A stretch of DNA of 64,000 nt from Chalciporus piperatus. Its lineage: Eukaryota; Basidiomycota; Agaricomycetes; Boletales; Boletaceae. Under the pieces are notes generated by a model. That model made no database searches and had not been told where the DNA came from. It was given only the letters and a program-made list of their open reading frames with translations. The stretch lies in assembly GCA_038093975.1 (NCBI GenBank), contig JBBPTG010000016.1, positions 186,001-250,000 on the forward strand. Reading direction: 5' to 3'. Made by a program: the position numbers and the translations under genes. Of this stretch, positions 47,670-57,440 are shown piece after piece. Positions within the stretch are counted from its first letter, which is position 1; every line of letters begins with the position of its first letter.

Positions 47670-50317
47670 CTAAGACGTCCCGCGGATAGGACGCTTCCCG
47701 TTTGAACGAGAGGGTTTTTTCTGCACACTTGAGCTGTTCGCCATGGTGGTAGAAACTGTCGGATCTTCTGGGAGGTGGGGCGATTCCGAGGTTTGCGCGG
47801 GTTCCGCTTGAGGTTCTGCTCGAGTTCTAGTGACACGCTTGCTCCGCGGGGCCTTTGTTCGTGCGCGTTTCGAACCACCGGTGGTTGGTGACGATGGCGA
47901 GTCTTCTGGACGGGAGGGCGTGTCGCTGATAGTTGTCAGTACGGGCTGCCCGAGTGATGGGTTAGGCTCTAAACCGCGTTGTGTTTGAATAGCCCTGATT
48001 GACTTCAACGCATCCTCAACTTCTCTATCTTCCTCCCCATCTTCATATCCTTGAAGCACAGCCCCGTTGTCACTGCTCGCGATCATCATTTGATAGGCCA
48101 GCCTCGCGTCGCACTTCAAGTCCTGGGAAATGAGCTGAGAAGCGACAAATGGAACGAGGAAGTAGCGCGTGAAACGATTCAAACTGAGCGGACTGATTGT
48201 GTTATCAGGTGGATCAACGATGCCGACTAATTGAACCAGCGTGGCCTCGATGATAAGTGATCCTTTCGCCCCATAGCTACCGTGCAAAGACTCATATCAA
48301 CTTTCAGTAACCACGATCGTAGCGGCGAGTACTTACTAGCCAGGCCGCGCATTTTTAAATACTACCATTGGTGCAGAGTCACTGCGGCCTAACTTCTGGT
48401 AGTCCCGCCCGAGCCCTGCGTCTTGCAAGTCGTCCAGGAATCGTTCGTGAACAACGTTCTGTGCTCGCGCGGGAGGATTATAGATGAGGTCGAGGATCCC
48501 GTTCTTCATTGCCAGTATACGAGGAGGTAACTCTGCCCAAGCAAATGTTGTAGGCCATCCCCATTGACGCGACTCCTTCAGGTGCTCAGCACGCGCGAGA
48601 ACACTGTGAAGTATTCTGCAAATGTCAAAGGAGAGCAAAGTGAATTGCATAGAGTCACGACCGCGCTCACGAATGATCGTTTCGGCACGGTGGATAAAGT
48701 CAGCGAGGACTTTGGGACGATCCGCGGGGATGAGATCACAACATCCATCACGAGGGCATGTGGTGAGCACATCCGACATATCTTCCATACCGATGAGTCT
48801 ATCCAACTCCACCGATTCTTGCCGGCGTGCGTCCTGAGCACTGGCTTCCGCTCGCCGTGGCCGCGACTTGCTTGCAATGGATACGGGGGCGGATACAGGA
48901 TCCTGCATTGGTGTCAGTTCTTGGTCAATGTAAGTTTGTGGCTTACTTACTTCCTTGATGGCATCATTCCCCGGCTGTGGTTTGTTATCGTTGGACTGCT
49001 CGTGTATGATTTGTCAGTTCCGATCCGAATCATCTCCCTTAATGATAATGACATACTTTTTGGCGGGCAGGAGTGGCGGTGGCCTTGGTGTTAACCTCTT
49101 GGCGGGCCCGCTTCGGAGGTAGGGGATCCTGCATTGGCGTCAGTTCTTGGTTGTTCTAAGCCCGCAGCTTACTTACTTCCTCCATTGTGTCATTCTCCGA
49201 CTGTGGTTCATTATCATTGGACTCTGTGCGGCGCCTTTCAAGTTGACGAGCAGGAACCTGTTGGCGGGCTCGCTTTCGAGGTAGAGCATCCTGCATGCAA
49301 TGGTGTCAGTTCTTGGTCGTGCTAACCCTGTGGCTTACTTACTTCCTCCACAACCTCTGTGCGGCGCCTTTTACGGGCAGGAGTGGTGGTGGCCTCCGTG
49401 TTACCTTTCTGGCGGGCCTGCTTTGGAGGTATCTTGATTGAGCCTGCGCCCACGGACTTGCTGGCGCTGGCGGGTGCTGACTGGCGTTGGCCCTTGCGCT
49501 GCATCTCGATCTCGGCTAACCCCTCGGATTGATCATCAGGTTCGTGGTCGCTCACGGGATCGTGTTCGTCCTCATGTTCGCTACCATCCTCAGCCTCGAG
49601 ATCATCAGGTCCACCTTCAGCATCACTGAGCTCACTGTCAGCACTACCACCATTGGTTACCTCTCCATGTGAGCCATTGAGAATGTTCGAGCGGTTGGCG
49701 TGTTTATATTGAAGGTGGTTGCGCAAGTATCGAGACATAAGATCGTGGATAGGCCAGTTGTTGTGGAACCGCTGGAGATAAGCAAATTGCTCCTGTGCCT
49801 GGGTAATCACATCAATTCCAAAGGCCAAGGAGTGCTAGAAGTGAGCTCGAAGTGCCAATAAATAAAAGAACTCACTAAAGCCAATACCATTGTTACCGTA
49901 CGTTGATCTTGCTCGCGCATAGTCTTGCTAGGGTCCAGGTACTTGGTAACAAGTTCGCGAGCCATGTCCTGTTGCAAGAAAGAGATGGGAGAAAGAGATG
50001 GGGTCAAGCAGGCTAATGATAAGTGAAAGATCACGGACAGAGAAGGCGTTGTATTGCCGCTTGTTCCCCGCCAGCCCCATCGACTCTTGAATGTTGTATC
50101 CATCCGGTGGAGAACGCCCTGGAGTTCCTTTTGGTCTAAGGATGAGCAGTTGGTTCGGCGGGGCTTTCTGGAGTAACTTCCGGTCTGGCTTGTGCTGTAC
50201 TTGAAGCGTCCGTACTTCTTCTTGTAGCTGACTCATTGTTGATGCAACATGGTTGAGCTTGCTGATCTTCTTGCTAGTTTTTTTCTTTGAAACCTTTTGC
50301 AGGGTGGGGCCAGCCAT
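47670..50317 (-). CDS. Nuclear-type protein with RTC4-like C-terminal region
   Basis: Start at 50317 (MAGPTLQKVSKKKTSKKISK). An N-terminal module reads PPDGYNIQESMGLAGNKRQY, a signature I associate with agaricomycete-specific multicopy proteins, followed by DPSKTMREQDQRTV and HNNWPIHDLMSRYLRNHLQY. A long acidic linker (DLEAEDGSEHEDEHDPVSDH) leads to a basic tract (ARKRRRTE) within a tandemly duplicated exon-intron unit. The C-terminal part has CPRDGCCDLIPADRP, HILHS-type helices, TTFAWAELPPRILAMKNGIL and PGYYGAKGSLIIEATLVQLV, the pattern of the RTC4 (restriction of telomere capping) domain. It ends in a basic Ser/Pro-rich tail at 47670. The gene is certain; the RTC4-like label is a motif-level judgement. 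It lies beside a degraded transposase, but I cannot show it is part of the element. Confidence 0.65.
48902..49342 (-). repeat. Tandem exon-intron duplication with three near-identical introns
   Basis: Three introns at 49291-49342, 49129-49176 and 48902-48950 (52, 48 and 49 bp) share GTAAGTAAG at the donor and ACCAAGAACTGAC..CAATG..CAG at the acceptor. The exons after each begin GATCC or GATGC, encoding DALPRKRARQ, DPLPPKRARQ or DPVS, and the exons before end TMEE, AIKE or VVEE. The protein therefore carries a repeated P-K-x-A-R-Q ... N-D-N-x-P-Q module. Confidence 0.85.
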
Positions 50318-50656
50318 AGTAGTGATGCGTGGTTGATGTGCTGTCTTGATGAATGATTAATGAGGCTGGACGCGACATCAAGCCTGGGATCAACAGTCAC
50401 ATGACCATCATGCGACTCGGACATCAGTCACATGACCATCTAGATTACATTCAAGGAGCATACAGATCGAATTGTAAGAGACGAGAGACAGACAAATCTA
50501 GATGTAAAAAATAAAAGAAGGGACAGACAGAATGAGGGACAGACAGATTTGATTGTAAGGAAGGGAGGGCAGACAGAGTTAAGTTGTAAGGAATAGTTTG
50601 GACGTGCATAAAAATGTTACCAATTATGTGCGACGGCGGTGGATTACATGCAACGA
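50318..50656. other. Intergenic with short repeats
   Basis: CAGTCACATGACCATC occurs twice (near 50394 and 50431). GGGACAGACAGA-type purine-rich motifs recur between 50480 and 50575. No gene recognised. Confidence 0.5.
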
Positions 50657-51825
50657 TCACATGCGACGGCGGCAGATAAGTCTATCTGGAAGGTCATCCG
50701 AGTCCTGGCGTGGTCGCTTGAGCTGGTTGGAATTCTTGGTGCGTGAAGAAGGACGACAACGAGGTTCGGATGGCCCGGGGTTGTATTCTGATTCTGACTC
50801 CGTTGACTGAGAAGGGGGTAGATACTCCGAGTGTGAGTCCTCGCTGGCAGGGAGTGACTGCTTCTTGGATATAATGGTGCGTGGACGAAGCGAAAGCCGG
50901 GGACGACTTGGAAGAAGAAGTCTGGGCGGGAAGGCCTCCGAGTCCGTCGACTTGGACTTCTCAGCATCCTGATGTTTACGTTTTGCCTCTGTTCTCCTGT
51001 GCACGATCTCGGAGGCGGTCAGCGTGCGGGTACTCGGATTTGCATTTGGGGCACGCCGGACAAGAAAAGAGCAGGGTGCAACGTTTGCCTGCAAGGAGTT
51101 AAGGAAGAAGTGATCGTCTTCGTCGTCGGGGTCCTCGAGCTTGATGTCAGTGAGCGGCTGTGTGATCTTGATGTCAGGGAGCGGTCGTGAACATGGTTTT
51201 TTCGAGTTCTTCCGAAGGCACCTTAGTTCGGCTTGAATTTGGGCGAGCTGGAAGGAAACATCTTTCATTGTGTTCGATATCCGCTTTGCCTCCGATGGTT
51301 TGAGCTTTGCTTCGAAATCTGAGACCTGCTCGCCTTCCGAGCTTGAGACCTGTTCGCCTTCGGAACTTGAGAGTCGATCACCGTACGAGTCGAGATCGTC
51401 TGACTGAGGTAGACAGGCCATGATATCGAAGTCGGTCCATGCACTAGCATCAGACGCCAAGTCGGGCATGGGCGAGAAGCGGGGAGATTGCGGAAGCAAG
51501 GTAGTAGGAGGCGAAGGAGGTGTGAGCCCGGTCAAACGAGTGAATTCTTCTTGTTCCTGCTTGACTTGCTGTTGCTGTTCCTCAAGGGCGGGATAACATT
51601 GATCTTCACAGACACGAAAAACAATGGTCTAGTGATTCCAGGTGAGTCCGCTGGTGAGAGAGAAACAGGGAAATATAATATAATATACACCTTGATTCCT
51701 GGCGTGGCTATCTCCAAGTCCATCCGATAATAAATGTTGCGAACGTTAGGAATGATCCCGATCGAGTCCAAGTACGCGACATCACCGGCGACACGTAGTG
51801 ATTGAGTTTTGTTGATGATAGGCAT
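50657..51825 (-). CDS. Low-complexity charged protein of unknown function
   Basis: I do not recognise this gene. Exon 1 (51825 to about 51690) encodes MPIINKTQSLRVAGDVAYLD and RNIYYRMDLEIATPGIK. A GT..AG intron ends near 51590, and the second exon continues from a Gln/Glu stretch into TRLTGLTPPSPPTTLLPQSP. That exon has a direct repeat (SSSEGEQVSSSEGEQV), a short helical stretch (DVSFQLAQIQAELRCLRKN), an acidic patch (LEDPDDEDDHFF), basic patches (RRTEAKRKHQDAEK, SSRTKNSNQLKRPRQ) and a C-terminus CRRRM at 50657. No domain is visible; it looks disordered and nuclear. It is divergently arranged with the adjacent Tnp2 gene across 253 bp, so it may be an accessory ORF of the same element. Confidence 0.6.
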
Positions 51826-52078
51826 GGTTTGACAGCTGATGGAAGGATGTCTGATTGGCGGTTGTGGTTAAACTTGAAACATCTAATCAACATTAACGAC
51901 ACGTGACTGATGGAAGCATGTGACTCGCCTCGCTTTGCGGTCAAGTGGAAAACCCACCTCTAACGCTAGACGACGACCGCTGTCTGAGCCAGAGTGTAGA
52001 TCAAGTCGTTAGGCAAGCTTTCACTTTCTTGGCTACTGCACAATCTGACATGGAACTGAATTGCACCCAGGGCTCACA

Positions 52079-53964
52079 ATGGTCCATCAAAAAGACTACA
52101 AGATTTGTCGCTGCAACGAACGATGCTACAAACTTCTCTCGAAGCGTACTCGCGACCGACATTATGAAAACGCCGATCCTACAGAAATGCTGGCCTCAGA
52201 AAGTGAAGAGAGCTCGGGCGATCATGATGAGGAAGTCATTCAAGAATTCAATGCTAACGACAACAACAACAACATGAGGCTTGATGAAGATGAATCGTAC
52301 GCTACCTCCGACGCAGCGTCGGACAACATGAGGCTTGATGAAGACGAATCGTATGCTACCTCCGACGCGGCATCTCACTCCTCCGAGTCAGTCTATGAAG
52401 ACAACTACCTGGACTTGAAAGCCTTCGAGCACTCTGGCGAACTCCAGTTTTTGGAGGACGAAGAAGACGCCTCAGCCTGGGGTCTTTCTTCCGCAGAAAT
52501 CGAGGCTGAGTTGGAGGCATGGCTTGGTCCAGCACGTGAAAATAAATTTCACGCTATCAGTAAGTTGTTTTCATGTCACGTTTTCCAAATCATTCGCATT
52601 GCTAACCCGAAACAGAGGATAAAATACTTACGGAGAAGGACCGCGATGACATTCGCGCATTCAAGCTGAAGATGGTTTCTAATATGCCTCGGAAGATCTA
52701 TGACCAAATGCGACACTCGTTCCGGCACAAGATCACGATAGACTCTGAATGGGTCGTTCTTCGTCGCCTCGCTCTGCTTGCTGGCATTCAACCTCAGAGA
52801 ATTCATTGCTGCATCAACTCTTGCGTAGCCTTCACGCGCCAATACATCCACACTGAAGAGTGCCCTATTTGTGCCGAACCTCGCTACTCTCAGTCTCGTA
52901 AACCCCGTCGCGTGTTTTCCTACCTTCCATTAATCCCTCGTCTGCAGGCATTCTTTCAAAACGAAGAGAGTGCCCAATCCCTGTTATATCGTCATCACTT
53001 TGTATCTTCTAACGGAACCATCAACGACATCTTTGACGGCGAGTGGTACAAGATACTTCGCGATACCCCAGTCAAGGTGGACGGCATTTCTTGCTCGCAC
53101 ACTTACTTCGCGAGCAAATATGACATCGCTCTTGGACTCTCTGTCGATAGCTACCTACTCTTCAAGCGTCGTCGGGGAGGTCCATCGGCAATGCCTATCC
53201 TACTCCAAAACTTCAACATTCCTCCCCAGAAACGCACTCACTTCGAGCACCTGATATGCGTCGGAGTAATTCCAGGCCCACGCCAGCCGAAGGACCTCGA
53301 ATCGTTCCTCGCTCCTCTTGATGATGAACTTGCAGCGCTCGCTGCTGGCATCGGAACCTTTGATAGCGTGTCGCGGCAACGCTTCGACCTGCATGCGTAC
53401 ATCCTCTTCAAGAATGGTGATATCCTCGCTATCGAGAAACTACTGAATATCAAGGGTCACAATGGATTCAGTCCATGCCGCTCCTGCAACATACAAGGAG
53501 TTCGCAATATATCCGCAAAGGGTACTGTCTACTATACACCTTTGCGCACTCCACACTCCGTGCATCAAACCCGTCCTTCAGTCGATCCCAAGTCACTCCG
53601 CTTACGCACTCACAACGAATACCTCGAGACCATCAACAAACTCTCAAGCCCCAACATGACGAAGAAACAACGTAACGACATGATGAAAGACACTGGCATA
53701 CGTGGGCCCGCCGTACTGCGCCGTGTTGGGAGTATTGACTATGCACGCTCTGTGCCATGGGAATGGATGCATCTTCTGTTGGAAAACATTATCCCAACGT
53801 TGGTTGATCTTTGGACCGGGCGATTCAAAGGGCTCGACATCGGGGTAGAGAATTACGAGATTGTTCCTCATATTTGGTCGCAGGTCGGTGAGGAAACGGT
53901 CAAGTCAATCTCAAACATCCCTTCCGCCTTCGTGCGCGCATCAGCAACACTGCAAAAAGTCTGA
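52079..53964 (+). pseudogene. Truncated CMC/Plavaka-like Tnp2 transposase
   Basis: DDE-type transposase fragment of the Tnp2 family. The chosen start at 52079 gives MVHQKDYKICRCNERCYKLL, a Cys-containing N-terminus common in these proteins. An acidic region with a duplicated 18-residue block follows. An intron starts at about 52561 and ends at the ACAG before AGGATAAAA, continuing ILTEKDRDDIRAFKLKMVSN. Core blocks: CINSCVAFTRQYIHTEECPI, YLPLIPRLQAFF, ALGLSVDSYLLFKRR, FEHLICVGVIPGPRQP, NIKGHNGFSPCRSCNIQGV and PWEWMHLLLENIIPTLVDLW. Homology stops at IPSAF, where relatives usually continue GxR; here one base seems missing and the frame ends at 53964 inside a 54-bp inverted repeat. The C-terminal half of the transposase is absent, so it should be inactive. 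Confidence 0.85.
52271..52378 (+). repeat. 54-bp in-frame tandem duplication
   Basis: Two units starting AACATGAGGCTTGATGAAGA (52271 and 52325) encode NMRLDEDESYATSDAAS twice in the acidic N-terminal region of the transposase fragment. They differ at only a few third positions. Confidence 0.85.
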
Positions 53965-54653
53965 AGTTACTGGAATGACTGGATCAGTTAAACCAGTACG
54001 CCAGTTGCTCAGTTGCCCAGTCATCCAGTCAGCCAGTCATTTCAGTAATCTCATTGGTTCATTAGCCCAGTCACTTCAGTAGTCTCAGTAGCTCAGTAGT
54101 CCCAGTGTTCCAGTCATCCAGTTATCTCAGTAGCCTAGTAGCCCAGTGTCCCAGTCATGTAGTCATCTCAGCAGCCTAGTAGCCCAGTGCCCTAGTTATC
54201 CAGCAATCCAGTTGTCTCATTACTCCAGCCATTCAGTATTCCAGTATTCCAGTAATCTAGTCACTCAGTGGTCCAGTAATCCAGTAGTCTCAGTAATCCA
54301 GTCACTCAGTGATCCAGTAATCTAGTCACTCCAGTCACTCCAGTCACACAAGTCACACCAGTAACCCAGTCACCAGTCACTCCCAGTCACCTCAGTAACC
54401 CAGTAATCCAGTCACCCAGTCACCTCAGTAATCCAGTCACCCAGTAATCCAGTCACCCAGTCCCAATTACTAGTTCACTATATCTTATGATTAATTCACA
54501 CCTTATGACAGTTCAGAAAATGCGAAATATATTATGTCTAACTATTACATGTATTGTGGTACAATAGTTACAAGTTAATGAAGTGCCATGCAACACGAGC
54601 AGCTATGTACGAGGTGAGTAGGTGTGTTAGTCAACAAATAAACACGAACCTTT

Positions 54654-55262
54654 GAAGCCAGCGGGGCTGTTGAGCCCGCACCGGCTTCGTTGTTTGAGCT
54701 TGAGGTGGTGAGAAGTGGTGGTAGTGGGCCGAGCAGTGCGAGCAGCTGTTTGTGGGGTGAGCAGGTGGCTTATCACTCACCTCATGAAGCCGGCGGGGCT
54801 GTTGAGCCCACGCCGGCCGCGTTTTCGCGTTTTCGTCGTTTTCGTGTCGGGGGTGGTGTGGTAGGTGGTAGTGGGCCGCGCAGTGCGAGCGGCTGTTTGC
54901 GGGGTGAGCGGATGTGGTGGTGAGCGAGTTCTCACTCACCTCGTGAAGCCGGCGGGGCTGTTGAGCCCACGCCGGCCGCGTTTTCGCGTTTTCGTGTCGA
55001 GAGTGGTGTGGTAGGTGGTAGTGGGCCGAGCAGTGCAAGCGGCTGTTTGCGGGGTGAGCAGGTGGCTTATCACTCACCTCGTGAAGCCGGCGGGGCTGTT
55101 GAGCCCACGCCGGCCGCGTTTTCGCGTTTTCGTCGTTTTTGTGTCGAGAGTGAGGTGGTAGGTGGCAGCAGGCTGTTTGCGAGGTGAGCGGATATGGTGG
55201 TGAGCGAGTTTTCACTCACCTGGCGATGCCGGCGGGGCTTTTGAGCCCTCGCCGGCCGTTTT
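54654..55262. repeat. GC-rich tandem array with hairpin in each unit
   Basis: Five units of about 128-169 bp begin at 54654, 54786, 54955, 55083 and 55225. Each contains a near-perfect hairpin: stem GCCGGCG / CGCCGGC, inner stem GGGCT / AGCCC, loop GTTG (TTTG in the last). Between hairpins are CGTTTTCG and GGTGGTAGTGGGCCG tracts. A 194-codon minus-strand frame (54631-55215), with repeated AWAQQPRRLHEVS, runs through it; I take it as a by-product of the array. Confidence 0.85.
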
Positions 55263-55439
55263 GTTGTTGTTGAGGTGTGGTGTAGTGGTGAGAGAGAGTC
55301 GAAGAGGTGGCGCGGCAAATTCAACATGGTCACGTGACTTTTTCGCGCGGATTTTGTGTCAAGTCCGAGCATTAGGGAAATGTGGCTACACTTTATTAGG
55401 ATCTCCTACACTAGATAGCTACCATATTTTTTGTACACT

Positions 55440-56030
55440 TGTGTATGCTTTTTTGTACACTTTCAATAGGTTTGATCTCCACATACTTTGCTACACTTGT
55501 AACTACACACTTACTGCGCTTTTTTGTACACTTTTGCTACACTCTAACCTAATACACTTTCCCACACTTGTAACTACACATTTACTACGCTTTTTTGTAC
55601 ACTTTTGTTACACTCAATCTAGCTACACTTTCCTACACATGTGATTCAAGTTTTACTACGCTTTTTTGTTACACTTTGCTACACTCAATCACTACACTTG
55701 TAACTACACTTTTAGTACACTTTTTTGTCCACTTTAGCTACACTCTATCACTACACACTTTCCCACACATTTCACTACACTTTTACTACGCTTTTTTGTA
55801 CACTTTTGCTACACTCAATCTAGCTACACTTTCCCACACTCTTGACTACACTTTTACTACGCTTTTTTGTACACTTTGCTCACTCAATCTAGCTATACTT
55901 TCCCACACTTGTAACTACACTTTTACTACGCTTTTTTGTACACTTCACTACACTCAATCCTAATACCCTTTCCCACATTGTTAACTACACTTTTAGTACA
56001 CATTTTTGTGGACTTTAGCTATAATCCATC
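55440..56030. repeat. T-rich tandem array, about 70-bp unit
   Basis: About eight or nine units contain CTACGCTTTTTTGTACAC followed by a TGCTACACTCAATC..GCTACACTTTCCCACAC pattern, spaced by about 58-75 bp. Open frames rich in Thr, Leu, Tyr and Phe across it reflect the repeat. Confidence 0.85.
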
Positions 56031-57035
56031 CTATGAATGATTATAAAATGTCACTAATTAGAATGACTCTATTAGATGACTGAGTAGTACTGGAGTGATT
56101 GGGTGAGCTGAGGGCTGGGTAACTGGATAACTGGTATGACTGGTGTGACTGAAGTGACTGGATTACTGGACCACAGGATGACTGGATTACTGGAGTGACT
56201 GGATTACTGAGGTGACTGGATTACTGGAGTGACTTGTGTGACTTGTGTGACTTGTGTGACTTGTGTGACTTGTGTGACTGGAGTGACTGGATTACTGGAC
56301 CACTGAGTGACTAGATTACTGGAATACTGGAATACTGGATGGCTGGAGTAATGAGACAACTGGATTGCTGGATGACTAGGGCACTGGGCTACTAGGCTGC
56401 TGAGATGACTACATGACTGGGAAACTGAGCTACTAGGCTACTGAGATGTCTGGATGACTGGAACACTGGGCTACTGACCTACTGAGACTACTGAAGTGAC
56501 TGCATGATTGGATGACTGGGCTGCTGGGTTACTGGAACTACTGGATGACTGGATGACTGGGTTACTGGGTTACTGGAACTACTGGATGACTGAATGACTG
56601 AATGACTGGGCTACTGAGATTACTGAAGTAACTGGATGACTTGATGACTGGGCTGCTGGGTTACTGGAACTACTGGATAACTGGAACACTTGGCCACTGG
56701 ACTAATGAGACCACTGAAATGACTGGATGACTGGATGACTGAGCTACTGGGACTACTGAAATGACTGGATGACTGGATGACTGGGCTGCTGGATGACTGA
56801 GACTACTGAGACTACTGGATGACTGAATGACTGAGCTACTGAAGCTACTGAAATGACTGGATGACTGGGCCACTAGGCCACTGGGTTACTAAGACTACTG
56901 AAACTACTTGATGACTGGGTGACTAGGTTACTGAAACTACTGAAACTACTGAAACTACTTGTTACTGGGCCACTGGACTACTGATTTAACTGATCCAGTC
57001 ATTCCAGTAACTTCAGACTTTTTGCAGTGTTGCTG

Positions 57036-57440
57036 ATGAATATCTCAGCTGACAACGTCGCGCAAAGCGTGCCTGCGTTCCAAACCTCGGTTGATGCGTG
57101 GATTGCTCCTCCGCCGACCGCAGTACAAGCACCTACCTGTGGCCTGGCCGCGGGCTTGCAGTGTGCTGAACCATTGGATCGTAACTTGGTATCCATCAGG
57201 AGGCATCTCCGTATGCATGGACATGTACACCCAGAAAGGCAGTATGTCCACTGCCCATGGGAAGGGTGTTCTAGGATATTGCAGTGGAGGAGTGTCCCTA
57301 GGCATATCCGCTCTCTGCACCTCGGCGTCCGCTTCAGGTGTGCCAATTGCGGGATGTCGTACACACGACCTGAAGGCGTAGCGAGACATATGACATCGCA
57401 GAATTGCATGGTTCGTGGATTTCGTATCGCATCAGCATGA
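57036..57440 (+). CDS. C2H2 zinc-finger ORF abutting the fold-back element
   Basis: The ATG at 57036 overlaps the last three bases of the right inverted repeat and opens MNISADNVAQSVPAFQTSVD. Downstream, RRHLRMHGHVHPE, the finger CPWEGCSRILQWRSVPRHIR and SLHLGVRFRCANCGMSYTRP lead to EGVARHMTSQNCM, giving one or two C2H2-type fingers of a kind common in Agaricomycetes, and a short end RGFRIASA. Upstream there is only repeat, so this may be the 3' remainder of a larger gene cut by the element, or a gene whose promoter is now inside it. DNA binding is the likely ancestral role; activity is doubtful. Confidence 0.55.
   Translation: MNISADNVAQSVPAFQTSVDAWIAPPPTAVQAPTCGLAAGLQCAEPLDRNLVSIRRHLRMHGHVHPERQYVHCPWEGCSRILQWRSVPRHIRSLHLGVRFRCANCGMSYTRPEGVARHMTSQNCMVRGFRIASA

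Larger units (their letters stand above)
53939..57038. mobile_element. 3.1-kb fold-back element with satellite core
   Basis: Bounded by perfect 54-bp inverted repeats (53939-53992 and 56985-57038) that contain CACTGCAAAAAGTC near their outer ends. Inside each is a long arm (to about 54475 on the left, from about 56060 on the right) made of degenerate 8-10-bp units around CCAGT on the left and ACTGG on the right. The core holds two unrelated tandem arrays. No direct target duplication is visible: the left flank is Tnp2 coding sequence and the right flank an unrelated zinc-finger ORF. The CACTG terminus and subterminal repeats fit a non-autonomous CACTA/CMC-type element, but this is inference. 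Confidence 0.7.

Noticed and set aside
53939..54475. CRISPR-like array of short repeats
   Set aside because: Units are degenerate, 8-10 bp and contiguous without unique spacers, and the organism is a fungus; a transposon subterminal array fits better.
54631..55215. 194-codon minus-strand frame with AWAQQPRRLHEVS repeats
   Set aside because: It follows the tandem DNA repeat period exactly and has no non-repeat portion; better explained as satellite.
55261..55963. Thr/Leu/Tyr/Phe-rich plus-strand frames
   Set aside because: Produced by the 70-bp T-rich satellite; no independent coding signal.
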